A stretch of DNA of 8,932 nucleotides from JBGPJM01 sp041485385 (GCA_041485385.1 JBGPJM010000204.1:1-8932); one strand, 5' to 3'. Positions 1 through 7,607 are shown, counted from the first letter of the stretch. A program made the numbers and translations. The notes: generated from the sequence alone by a model not told the origin.

Positions 1-87
1 GGAACATCGTGGTTAGTCCACCGAACGTCGCTGAAAACGCGCCGTTTTGGGGTGTTATTTCCCCGTTTGGGCGCGCAGGATGGACAT

Positions 88-104
88 TCCCCTGTTCTAG
101 GGGA
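88..104. other. short perfect hairpin upstream of the secreted dockerin protein
   Basis: TCCCCT and AGGGGA form a perfect 6-bp stem around a 5-base loop (GTTCT), about 100 bases upstream of the chosen start at 206. No T-tract follows, so it is not a standard terminator. It could be a 5' UTR structure or an operator. Apart from this dyad I see nothing convincing in 1-205: no gene, and no clear -35/-10 pair. Confidence 0.4.
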
Positions 105-205
105 GTAAACGCACACCCGGAATGCGTGGCCGCTTCCAGGCGACTTCCGCGCTTGAGAAGGAGTGGAGGCCGGCCGGCGGGGTGCGGTTGGGAACGAGGT
201 GCGAC

Positions 206-2521
206 ATGAGCAGACGCGTGTGTACAAGGGTCTTGATGGTCGTCGGAGCGATCGCGCTGGTCCCCGGCGCGGCCAGTGCGCAGGACTCCCGCCCGCCGTC
301 AAAGACGGTTCCGGTGCAGGAAAACCAGGTAAACGAGACCCCGTTCAGCTCGCTGGCGGAGGCACGGGCGTACCTCGGGCTGCCGGCTGAGCCCGAGCCG
401 ATGCCCCGCGGCGGCGGCGACGGCACCGACGGCTGCAACCCCGGCACGTCGATCTCCGGCACAAACGGCACATCGCCGGCGAGCAACGTCGGGGCGACCA
501 ACACCGCCGCGGACGTCCTGGCCGGCGCCTGCGGCGGCTCAGGGAGCTCCCCAGATGTGTGGTTTACGTATTCAGCGATCGATTGCGGCGTCATCACGTT
601 CAGCTTCTGCCCCGCCCAGGGCGGGGGCGCGAGCTACGACAGCGTGCTGGAGGCGTACTCGGATTGCCCGAGCGCCGGCGGCCTGCGCCTGGCGTGCAAC
701 GACGACTTCTGCGCGCTGCATTCGTCGATCACGTTCCCGATCGCCCCCGCCACCACGTACAAAATTCGCGTTTCGGGATTCGCCGGCGCCACGGGCTCGG
801 GCACGCTGGGCTGGGGGGTGCTCGCCTCGGCGGCGCTGAGCGGAACGGACGACTGCGCTTCGGGGACGTTCATCTCGGGCCCGGGGACGGCCTTCACCGG
901 CAACATCTTCGCGAGCAACACCCCCGGCGATCTGCCGGCGGGGGCGTGCTTCCCGGCGAGCGTGGACCGATGGTTCTCGTACACCCCGCCGGCCAACGGG
1001 ACGGTGGTCTTCAAGTTCTGCCCGGCGGGGGGGTGCGCCAGCTACGACTCGGTGCTGGCGGCGTACGCGGGGTGCGGGGGCGCGCAGATCGCGTGCAACG
1101 ACGATTTCTGCGGGCTGCACTCGCAGATCAGCTTCGCCGTCTTCAGCGGCATCAACTACAGGATCCGCGTTGCGGGCTTCAGCTCGAACACGGGCACGGG
1201 CGTGCTGTCCTGGAACCTGCCGGTCTCGTGTATTACGTGCCCGGCGGGCGGGGTCGCTGAGAACGAGGGCAACTGCGGGCTGCCGGCCGACAGCGTGAAC
1301 GGCGGGTGCAACTCCACGCCGGATGTGTACTCGCCGATTGCGATCGGCCAGACGGTGTGCGGGACGGCGGCGTTCGACGGCACGACGCGGGATACAGACT
1401 GGTGGGGGATCACGCTGACCTCACCGACGGAGCTGACATGGACGGTCTCGGCGGACTTCCCGGTGGTGATCGGCATGCTGGGCTCGCCGTGCCCGCAGTT
1501 CAGTTTCATCACCGGGTCGCTGGGCCAGGCGGCGGCGTGCACGCCGGTGTCGTCGGTGGTGTGTCTGCAGCCCGGGACGTACTCGATGTTCGTGGCGCCG
1601 CAGTTCACGACGCCGATCGGCTGCGGCAGCCGGTACATGGCGACGCTGACGGGCGTTTCGTGCGCGACGGGCGCGTGCTGCGCCGCGGGGGGCTGCACGG
1701 TGGAGAGGCGGAGCGACTGCACGGCCGCGGGCGGGGCGTACCAGGGGGACGGCACGGGCTGCGGCGGGCAGGTGTACGCCGCGGCGGCGTGCGGCAACGC
1801 GTTCGCGGACATTTCGTCGTTCGGGACGCTGGCGCCGAACGCCTCGAACTGCGACGACTGCGGGGACCTGGTTCCGCTGGGGTTCACGTTCGAGTTCTTC
1901 GGCGTGCAGCACACGCAGATCAACGTCTGCTCCAACGGCTACCTGACGTTCGGGCCTGACGTGGGCGTGTTCACCAACGGCGTCATCCCGAGCACGGGTG
2001 TTCCCAATGACCTGATCGCGCCGTACTGGGATGACTGGTACACGATCATCTCCGGCGACGTGTACTACCAGACGCTGGGGGCGGCCCCCAACCGGGTGTT
2101 CGTGGCGATGTGGGACGCGGTGCAGCATTTCCCCGGCGTGGACCCGAGCGCCACGTTCGAGGCGATCCTGACCGAGGGCTCGAACACCATCGAGTTCCGG
2201 TACGGCGTGACGAACGCGAGCGATACGCCGACGATCGGGATCGAGAACGCCGACGGGACCATCGGAGTGAACATCCCGGTGGGCACGCAGGGCATGTGCC
2301 AGACGATCACCAACACGGTTCTGCCCAACCCCTGCACCAGCTGCCCGTGCGACTTCAACCACAGCGGCGGGATCAACAGCCAGGACTTTTTCGACTTCCT
2401 GAACTGCTTCTTCAACCCGGGCTGCACCGACGCGGACTTCAACCACAGCGGCACGGTGAACAGCCAGGACTTCTTCGACTTCCTGAACTGCTTCTTCAAC
2501 CCGCCGCCGAGCTGCGGCTGA
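206..2521 (+). CDS. secreted multidomain protein: PPC-like domains, Cys-rich module, nidogen-like domain, C-terminal dockerin
   Basis: A 771-residue exported protein. The start at 206 is chosen because it opens directly into a signal peptide (MSRR..., hydrophobic core, AxA cleavage after A25) and has GAGG 7 bases upstream; the frame stays open back to an ATG at 122, which would add 28 non-signal-like residues. Two homologous PPC-like beta-sandwich domains lie at about 76-204 and 215-338, sharing ASYDSVL.AY..C and ACNDDFC.LHS..F. A third, more diverged one is at about 346-486. A small Cys-rich module (488-519) precedes a nidogen-like domain (about 530-692; LGFTFEFFG, CSNGYLTFG, APYWDDW, APNRVFVAMW). 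The C-terminus (713-771) holds two dockerin-type calcium loops (DFNHSG..NSQD), presumably for docking on a cohesin-like or surface partner. No catalytic domain is visible, so a structural or adhesive surface role is inferred. Domain family names rest on recognised motifs, not on a search. Confidence 0.9.
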   Translation: MSRRVCTRVLMVVGAIALVPGAASAQDSRPPSKTVPVQENQVNETPFSSLAEARAYLGLPAEPEPMPRGGGDGTDGCNPGTSISGTNGTSPASNVGATNTAADVLAGACGGSGSSPDVWFTYSAIDCGVITFSFCPAQGGGASYDSVLEAYSDCPSAGGLRLACNDDFCALHSSITFPIAPATTYKIRVSGFAGATGSGTLGWGVLASAALSGTDDCASGTFISGPGTAFTGNIFASNTPGDLPAGACFPASVDRWFSYTPPANGTVVFKFCPAGGCASYDSVLAAYAGCGGAQIACNDDFCGLHSQISFAVFSGINYRIRVAGFSSNTGTGVLSWNLPVSCITCPAGGVAENEGNCGLPADSVNGGCNSTPDVYSPIAIGQTVCGTAAFDGTTRDTDWWGITLTSPTELTWTVSADFPVVIGMLGSPCPQFSFITGSLGQAAACTPVSSVVCLQPGTYSMFVAPQFTTPIGCGSRYMATLTGVSCATGACCAAGGCTVERRSDCTAAGGAYQGDGTGCGGQVYAAAACGNAFADISSFGTLAPNASNCDDCGDLVPLGFTFEFFGVQHTQINVCSNGYLTFGPDVGVFTNGVIPSTGVPNDLIAPYWDDWYTIISGDVYYQTLGAAPNRVFVAMWDAVQHFPGVDPSATFEAILTEGSNTIEFRYGVTNASDTPTIGIENADGTIGVNIPVGTQGMCQTITNTVLPNPCTSCPCDFNHSGGINSQDFFDFLNCFFNPGCTDADFNHSGTVNSQDFFDFLNCFFNPPPSCG
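2351..2503 (+). repeat. two tandem dockerin-repeat units, nearly identical at DNA level
   Basis: Positions 2351-2419 and 2435-2503 are 69-base units that match at 64 of 69 positions, with a period of 84 bases (28 codons). Each encodes DFNHSG..NSQDFFDFLNCFFNP, an EF-hand-like D-x-N-x-S-G-x-x-N-x-x-D loop followed by a short helix. Paired repeats are normal for dockerins. The near-identity of the DNA suggests recent duplication, gene conversion or strong constraint. Confidence 0.9.
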
Positions 2522-2564
2522 GCGACGCCCGCCGTCGTTGTCTGGCCCAGAGGATCCGGCCTTG

Positions 2565-2593
2565 GGCCCCCGCCGCGCGGCGGGGGCCTTTTT
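2565..2593 (+). terminator. intrinsic terminator of the secreted dockerin gene
   Basis: A perfect 10-bp GC stem (GGCCCCCGCC / GGCGGGGGCC) with a GCGC tetraloop is followed at once by TTTTT at 2589-2593. It lies 44 bases after the stop codon at 2521 and separates that gene from the PIN-TRAM gene, which therefore needs its own promoter. Confidence 0.93.
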
Positions 2594-2623
2594 CGTGCGC
2601 ACCGACGACCGGGGGTCGGCCCC

Positions 2624-2629
2624 TACAGT
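2624..2629 (+). promoter_or_regulatory. candidate -10 box for a leaderless PIN-TRAM mRNA
   Basis: TACAGT (fits TANNNT) ends 6 bases before the ATG at 2636. At that distance transcription would begin at or next to the start codon. No Shine-Dalgarno sequence lies in front of the ATG, which fits a leaderless message, and the preceding terminator at 2565-2593 requires a promoter in this 42-base gap. No good -35 box is evident. Confidence 0.45.
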
Positions 2630-2635
2630 TTGGTC

Positions 2636-4039
2636 ATGGCCGACGAAGCGACCCTGCACCCGATCGACGCGGCGAAGAGGCAGCGGCTGCTGATGCTGCG
2701 CGTGGTGCGGATGGCGTTTGCGGTGCTGCTGATCACGGTGGCGGTGCTGAACTCGGCGATCGAGAGCACGGTGAACCTGGCGATCGCGTGGTGGGTGCCG
2801 GTGGGGATCGCGGCGGTGCTGTTCGCGGTGGCGCTGGTGGTGGATCTGTTCACGCCGAACAAGAAGATCTCGGCGATCTCCAGCGTGTTCCTGGGGATTC
2901 TGGCGGGGATGCTGGCGACGGTGGCGCTGGGGGTGATCATGGACCTGCTCATCCACATTGCGGTGGAGGACCAGGACGCGCTCAATCGGCTCAAGCCGTT
3001 CATCGGCACGCTGAAGGTGCTGCTGGGGATCACGCTGTGCTACCTGGGGATCACCACGGTGCTGCAGACGCAGGACGATTTCCGGCTGGTGATCCCGTAC
3101 GTGGAGTTCTCCAAGCAGATCCGCGGCCCCAAGCCGCTGGTGCTGGATACGTCCACGCTGATCGACGCCCGCATCGCCGACGTCGGCGCGACCGGGATCA
3201 TCCAGGCGCCGATCGTCATCCCGCGGTTCGTCATCGCCGAGCTGCAGCTGCTGGCCGATTCGTCGGACAGGCTGAAGCGGGCCCGCGGGCGGCGTGGCCT
3301 GGACGTGACGACGCGCCTGCAGCGATCGCTGCTGGACGTGACCATCGACGAGACGCCCGTGCCGGGGAAGGCGGTGGACCAGATGCTTATCGAGCTGGCG
3401 CGGCAGATGCCCGGGACGATCGTCACCACCGACACCGGCCTGGCCCGGGTGGCGCAGATCCAGGGGGTGAGCGTGCTGAATCTCAACGACGTGGCCAACT
3501 CGCTCAAGCCGGCGCTCATCCCCGGTGAGCAGCTCACGCTGCGGCTGATCAAGCAGGGGGAGCAGGCCGGGCAGGGGGTCGGATACCTGGACGACGGGAC
3601 GATGGTGGTGTGCGAGAGCGCGGCGCACCTGATCGGCGACGACGCGACGGTGATGGTCACCAGCACGCTGCAGACCTCGGCGGGGCGACTGATCTTCGCG
3701 AAGCTGGCGGATGATGCGGGGCACGCGCACGAGGCGCGGCATGAGCCGGCGGGCGGGTCGCGCGAGAGAGATGATGCCGGCGCCACCCCTCCACCCCCTC
3801 CACCCGTGGCGCTCGCGGGCGCCCCGAGCGGGCTGCCGCCCGGGGCGAACGGCCAGCCGGGTGCGCCCGATCAGGTCGGCGGCGAGCATGCGGAACCAGG
3901 CGAGCACAGGGCGGGCAACGCGGCGGGGATTGGCGCGCCGGGGGCCGTCTCGGCGCCCGAGCCTTCGCATCGGCCGGGACCGTTCCCGCCGAAGCCGCCG
4001 ATGAGGAAGCCGAATCCGGCGAGGAACCCGAGGCGGTAG
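2636..4039 (+). CDS. YacL-like membrane protein with PIN and TRAM domains and a proline-rich tail
   Basis: A 467-residue protein matching the YacL type. Four hydrophobic segments lie at about 21-40, 48-71, 81-110 and 123-145. A PIN nuclease-like domain (about 167-290) starts at PLVLDTSTLIDAR and keeps the acidic residues expected at the metal site: D171, E202 (VIAELQ), D248 and D266 (TTDTGLA). A TRAM-like domain (about 295-357; GEQLTLRLIKQG...GVGYLDDGTMVV) suggests RNA binding. The family's substrate is uncertain; a membrane-tethered RNase is the usual inference. Unusual is the low-complexity tail from about 360 to 467, rich in Pro, Gly and Ala with a run of six prolines and a basic end. The ATG at 2636 is preferred over an in-frame TTG at 2630 because it fits a leaderless start. 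It converges on the minus-strand gene ending at 4077, 37 bases away. Confidence 0.88.
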   Translation: MADEATLHPIDAAKRQRLLMLRVVRMAFAVLLITVAVLNSAIESTVNLAIAWWVPVGIAAVLFAVALVVDLFTPNKKISAISSVFLGILAGMLATVALGVIMDLLIHIAVEDQDALNRLKPFIGTLKVLLGITLCYLGITTVLQTQDDFRLVIPYVEFSKQIRGPKPLVLDTSTLIDARIADVGATGIIQAPIVIPRFVIAELQLLADSSDRLKRARGRRGLDVTTRLQRSLLDVTIDETPVPGKAVDQMLIELARQMPGTIVTTDTGLARVAQIQGVSVLNLNDVANSLKPALIPGEQLTLRLIKQGEQAGQGVGYLDDGTMVVCESAAHLIGDDATVMVTSTLQTSAGRLIFAKLADDAGHAHEARHEPAGGSRERDDAGATPPPPPPVALAGAPSGLPPGANGQPGAPDQVGGEHAEPGEHRAGNAAGIGAPGAVSAPEPSHRPGPFPPKPPMRKPNPARNPRR

Positions 4040-4055
4040 GGCGCGGGCGCGGGGG

Positions 4056-4085
4056 GCGCGCCTATCTCGCGCGCGCCTATCTCGC
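4056..4085. repeat. perfect 15-bp tandem duplication over a stop codon
   Basis: GCGCGCCTATCTCGC occurs twice head to tail (4056-4070 and 4071-4085). The right copy includes the TAG stop (CTA on the plus strand, 4077-4079) and last codons of the minus-strand gene; the left copy lies in the intergenic gap. It looks like a slippage duplication. Confidence 0.9.
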
Positions 4086-4502
4086 TACGAACTTCACCGG
4101 GCCGGTCTTGGTGATGCCCCAGGCGTCCAGGCGCAGGTTGGCTTCGTCGAGCAGGGCCGAGGTCGACGTGTCGATGCCCCAGATCACGCCGCGGGCGGTC
4201 AGCTTGGCGTTGTCGGCGGCGTCCACCGCCCAGCCCTCGGCGAAGGGGATCACCACGGTCTCGTGCGGCCCGACGGCGATGGGGAGGGATTGGCCGCCGG
4301 AATCGAGGGAGACGACCCACCGGCGCTGCTGGCCGGAGGAGCAGACGACGATGGCGGTGTAGGTGCCGGGGGGGATCCAGAGATAGTTGGGGTCGGCGGA
4401 GGTGGCGGCGGGGGCGGGGGCCGGCGCGCTGCCGCCGGTGCCCACGGTGAGGGCGGCGGCGATCAGCAGAGCAGAACCCAGGGCGAGTGCTCGAATGTGC
4501 AT
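4077..4502 (-). CDS. small secreted protein of unknown function
   Basis: A 141-residue protein whose family I do not recognise. It starts MHIRALALGS and has a long Ala/Leu-rich signal peptide up to about residue 26-30, then a Pro/Ala linker and a compact domain of about 100 residues (PPGTYTAIVVCSS..., ending TGPVKFVAR). There is a single cysteine, C54. The start at 4502 is supported by a strong Shine-Dalgarno site 7 bases upstream and by the signal peptide; a farther ATG at 4580 overlaps the previous stop as ATGA but would place 26 polar residues before the signal peptide. It is the last gene of the minus-strand cluster, 74 bases after the preceding gene. No T-tailed terminator was found between it and the convergent PIN-TRAM gene. 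A periplasmic or extracellular role is inferred from the signal peptide only. Confidence 0.8.
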   Translation of the reverse strand: MHIRALALGSALLIAAALTVGTGGSAPAPAPAATSADPNYLWIPPGTYTAIVVCSSGQQRRWVVSLDSGGQSLPIAVGPHETVVIPFAEGWAVDAADNAKLTARGVIWGIDTSTSALLDEANLRLDAWGITKTGPVKFVAR

Positions 4503-4508
4503 GGAGCG

Positions 4509-4514
4509 TCTCCT
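4509..4514 (-). promoter_or_regulatory. Shine-Dalgarno site fixing the start at 4502
   Basis: AGGAGA on the minus strand; the AGGAG core lies 7 bases before the ATG at 4502. It decides between this start and the upstream in-frame ATG at 4580. Confidence 0.85.
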
Positions 4515-4576
4515 ATGGGCGAATGAAATGCACGCCGGGTTCGCCGCGTCCTGACGAGAATCAGTCGGCGCGGCAC

Positions 4577-5098
4577 TCATCTGGTGCCGCGCAAGTCCCG
4601 CGCACGTCGGCGCCGTTCGTCTGCCGACTCCTCAGGCGCGACGATGCGCTTCAGAAGGCCCGAGACGTAGGCGCCCGAAGGAAACTGCGCACGACCGGCG
4701 ATGGGCCGGATCGCCGTGAACTCGCTCTCGGTCTGATGCCGAACCGTCGCGAGATCGGCGTCGAAGTCCACGGTCACGAGCTGCTGGACCTCCCGGGAGT
4801 CCCGCGGCCACGAGAAATGCGACCACTCGCGTGGCGGCAGGCGTTCCAGCTCCTCCCAGCCTGCGGGCCACGATCGGAACCCGCTTCGCTCCACTGACTC
4901 TCCGACGAGATCGCAGACGAGGATCATCGCCTGGAGGCGGTCCTCAGCGGCCAGCATGTCGTGGACTGCCCGCCTGAAACACACTGCGAACCACGCGACG
5001 CCCCCGATCAGGAGCACCAAGGCGACGATCGCGAACCAAGGCCAGATAAGTCGGCGTTTCGTTGGCGGGGCGCCCGGGTTCGCGACAAGATCCGACAT
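4577..5098 (-). CDS. single-pass membrane protein of unknown function
   Basis: A 173-residue protein that I cannot assign to a named family. A short, mildly basic N-terminus (TKRR at 13-16) is followed by one strong membrane segment at about 18-40. The remainder (41-173) is a soluble, mostly charged domain with the motifs FRSWPAGWEELERLPPREW (about 74-92) and VDFDADL (about 110-116), ending in a very basic tail (ERRRRARDLRGTR). The arrangement suggests an N-in anchor with the domain outside the cytoplasm; proteins with a WPxxWEEL motif are, from memory, common among uncharacterised planctomycete envelope proteins. It begins 8 bases after the kbl stop codon, so co-transcription and possibly coupled translation with kbl are likely. 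No strong ribosome binding site precedes the ATG at 5098. Confidence 0.8.
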   Translation of the reverse strand: MSDLVANPGAPPTKRRLIWPWFAIVALVLLIGGVAWFAVCFRRAVHDMLAAEDRLQAMILVCDLVGESVERSGFRSWPAGWEELERLPPREWSHFSWPRDSREVQQLVTVDFDADLATVRHQTESEFTAIRPIAGRAQFPSGAYVSGLLKRIVAPEESADERRRRARDLRGTR

Positions 5099-5106
5099 GC
5101 GAGATG

Positions 5107-6342
<1,236 letters not shown>

Positions 6343-6382
6343 CGGTGGTTCCGGGTGGGGTGCGGGTCGAGAGGAACCCGCC

Positions 6383-6388
6383 ATTCTA
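6383..6388 (-). promoter_or_regulatory. candidate -10 box of kbl
   Basis: TAGAAT on the minus strand would start transcription near 6376, giving a leader of about 35 bases before the ATG at 6342. No good -35 match lies 16-18 bases upstream, but an 11-base dyad GCTCT-C-AGAGC (6402-6412) lies at that position and could be an operator. Confidence 0.35.
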
Positions 6389-6415
6389 ACTCACGCGGAC
6401 CGCTCTCAGAGCCCC

Positions 6416-6496
6416 CTCCCTCGGAATCCACCTTCGGGATCCCCGGTCCCGCTTCGGTGCGAGATCGGCCTCGTTTTGCGGAGGATTCTGAGGGAG
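6416..6496 (+). other. long inverted repeat, possible structured RNA element
   Basis: CTCCCTCGGAATCC (6416-6429) pairs with GGATTCTGAGGGAG (6483-6496) over 14 positions, enclosing 53 bases. In plus-strand RNA all 14 pair, one as a G-U wobble; in minus-strand RNA that pair becomes an A-C mismatch. An inner GCGAG/CUCGU pairing shows the same preference. It lies between kbl and a plus-strand TTGACA box. It does not match a tRNA: no T-arm or anticodon arm fits. Confidence 0.4.
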
Positions 6497-6509
6497 TGAG
6501 GGAATTGAC

Positions 6510-6538
6510 TTGACACGCGGCGCGCAGGAAGCGATGCT
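6510..6538 (+). promoter_or_regulatory. candidate plus-strand promoter in the kbl-bactofilin gap
   Basis: TTGACA at 6510-6515 is a perfect -35 consensus. Seventeen bases later GATGCT (6533-6538) matches TATAAT only at positions 2, 3 and 6. A second, overlapping TTGACT sits at 6505-6510. No supported plus-strand gene starts soon after it, so if active it would drive a non-coding transcript. Confidence 0.3.
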
Positions 6539-6806
6539 CGCCGTCGAGCGCTCGCGTATAGCCGCGGCATCGCCTCCGCCGCGGGCGCGGTGGGTCATTG
6601 TGCCGAGTCGTCCCTGGAGAGCGATGACCGGCGAAGAGACCGGAGAGCGACGAGAAGAGTGTCGTGCGGGCGACGACGCTGTGGCCCTGCGCGCTTCCGG
6701 CGATCATGTGTGCGGCCGCGGTGCCGCGCAGGCCTTGACCGACCCCCTGCGGAGTCGCGCGGTGTCTGTGTCCACATCCACCGCCCCTCCTCCCCCCGCC
6801 CCCACC

Positions 6807-6829
6807 CGGCGGCACGCGAAGTGCCGCCG
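6807..6829 (+). other. perfect 9-bp hairpin next to a terminator
   Basis: CGGCGGCAC and GTGCCGCCG pair perfectly around the loop GCGAA. It ends 5 bases before the larger hairpin at 6835, so the two form a tandem pair. Confidence 0.6.
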
Positions 6830-6834
6830 ATCAC

Positions 6835-6876
6835 GCGGCCCGGCTGACCCCATCGGCCGGGCCGCTTTGTCTTGTC
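6835..6876 (+). terminator. intrinsic terminator-like hairpin on the plus strand
   Basis: GCGGCCCGGCTGA pairs with TCGGCCGGGCCGC (13 positions, one G-U) around the loop CCCCA, followed by TTTGTCTTGTC. The T-rich tract lies only on the plus-strand side, so it would stop rightward transcription. No supported gene lies directly upstream on that strand, which raises the question of what it terminates. Confidence 0.65.
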
Positions 6877-6955
6877 TCCGGCGGCAAAGCGCCCCGGGAA
6901 GGGCGGGAACATTGCCCCCGTTTCCGGTGTCATGGGGTGGGAACGGAGCTTCGAC

Positions 6956-6961
6956 TACACT
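6956..6961 (+). promoter_or_regulatory. candidate -10 box of the first bactofilin gene
   Basis: TACACT, of the same TANNNT form as the box before the PIN-TRAM gene, lies downstream of the terminator-like hairpin and would give a leader of about 70 bases before the ATG at 7040. No clear -35 box is seen. Confidence 0.25.
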
Positions 6962-7039
6962 CCACGGTCCCCGCGTCGGCGTGCGCACGGAGCGCAGGCC
7001 GGGTGATGGGGAGCTTTGTTTTCCAAGAGGGAGCATCCC

Positions 7040-7498
7040 ATGCCCGAGCCAAGCAGCACAAACACGACGATCATCGGCGCCGACACGCACATCAAGGGGG
7101 AGATGAGCTTCGACCACACGGCGCGGATCTTGGGGACGTTCGAGGGGAGCATCACGGCCAAGGGGGAGCTGCAGATCGCGGAGGGGGCGACGTGCAAGGC
7201 GTCGGTGGACGCCGGGAAGATCATGGTGGACGGGACGGTGGACGGGAACATCTCGGCCCGCGAGCGGGTGGAACTGACGGCCAAGGCGCGGATCAAGGGG
7301 GACCTGGTGGCGCCGCGCCTGGTGGTGGCGGAGGGGGCGAGCTTCATCGGGCACGTGACGGTGGGACAGGACGCCGGGAAGGGCGTCCGGCCGGCGGCCG
7401 CGCACGCGCACGATTCCGGTCTCGGAATGACCGACGGAAAGAGCCCGGGCCCGGTGGTGGTGAAGACCGACCTCCGGGAGGGGGCCGGGCGCCGGTAG
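7040..7498 (+). CDS. bactofilin (polymer-forming cytoskeletal protein)
   Basis: A 152-residue bactofilin. Residues about 8-110 form the family's right-handed beta-helix core, seen as short repeats with regularly spaced Gly and small hydrophobic residues (TIIGADTHIKGEM, GTFEGSITAKGELQIAEGA, IMVDGTVDGNISA, ARIKGDLVAPRLVVAEGASFIGHVTVG). The tail from about 111 to 152 is polar and probably disordered. Bactofilins self-assemble without nucleotide into filaments, usually at the membrane, and serve cell shape, stalks or organelle placement; which applies here cannot be told. The ATG at 7040 is preferred because AGAGGGAG ends 6 bases upstream; an in-frame TTG at 7016 lies before that site. The second bactofilin follows 109 bases downstream on the same strand. 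Confidence 0.92.
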   Translation: MPEPSSTNTTIIGADTHIKGEMSFDHTARILGTFEGSITAKGELQIAEGATCKASVDAGKIMVDGTVDGNISARERVELTAKARIKGDLVAPRLVVAEGASFIGHVTVGQDAGKGVRPAAAHAHDSGLGMTDGKSPGPVVVKTDLREGAGRR

Positions 7499-7542
7499 CG
7501 AAGGGAGCCCGCGGCGGCGCGGCCGGTCCGCGTCGCCTGGAG

Positions 7543-7548
7543 CATAAT
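7543..7548 (+). promoter_or_regulatory. candidate -10 box of the second bactofilin gene
   Basis: CATAAT stands out in the very GC-rich gap between the two bactofilin genes and matches TATAAT at five of six bases. No recognisable -35 lies 16-18 bases upstream. If used, the message would have a leader of about 50 bases containing the hairpin at 7579-7597. Confidence 0.3.
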
Positions 7549-7578
7549 GGGGCGCGCGGCCCGCTGAATAGTCCACGA

Positions 7579-7597
7579 CCCGGCTCCGCGAGCCGGG
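7579..7597 (+). other. hairpin just upstream of the second bactofilin start
   Basis: CCCGGCT and AGCCGGG form a perfect 7-bp stem with the loop CCGCG, ending 10 bases before the ATG at 7608. There is no T-tract, so it is at most a weak terminator; its position could affect ribosome access. The next bases (CCAGCTTGTC) resemble those after the hairpin at 6835-6865. Confidence 0.5.
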
Positions 7598-7607
7598 CCA
7601 GCTTGTC

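Larger units (their letters stand above)
6545..6876 (+). ncRNA. possible unannotated non-coding RNA
   Basis: This stretch of the 6343-7039 gap contains no reading frame that looks like a protein; the open frames translate to Arg/Pro/Gly-rich composition with no family features. It is bounded by a possible promoter (6510-6538) and a strong hairpin with a T-rich tail (6835-6876), which would give an RNA of about 330 bases. Internal dyads include CCGCGGC/GCCGCGG (6562-6584) and the perfect hairpin at 6807-6829. I looked for RNase P RNA, tmRNA and SRP RNA signature sequences and did not see them. The sequence is GC-rich, so some hairpins are expected by chance. Confidence 0.2.

Noticed and set aside
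1421..3970. A very long open frame (about 850 codons) on the minus strand
   Set aside because: It lies opposite two well-supported plus-strand genes and crosses their terminator. The translation is Arg/His/Pro-rich with no domain, as expected for an antisense frame at high GC.
4577..4580. ATGA overlap suggesting that the secreted-protein gene starts at 4580
   Set aside because: The in-frame ATG at 4502 has a strong Shine-Dalgarno site and begins a signal peptide; the overlap is probably chance.
6416..6496. tRNA-sized (81-base) inverted-repeat element considered as a tRNA
   Set aside because: The outer stem is 14 bp, there is no T-loop GTTCGANNC, no plausible anticodon arm and no CCA end.
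6545..6876. RNase P RNA, tmRNA or SRP RNA in the gap
   Set aside because: The conserved signature segments of these RNAs (such as GAGGAAAGTCC for RNase P RNA) are not seen on the plus strand.
6510..7106. Plus-strand open frame of about 198 codons in the kbl-bactofilin gap
   Set aside because: Low-complexity Arg/Pro/Ser composition. It runs through two strong hairpins and the terminator, overlaps the bactofilin start, and has no ribosome binding site.
7579..7597. Hairpin between the bactofilin genes as a full terminator
   Set aside because: No T-tract follows and the next start codon is only 10 bases away.
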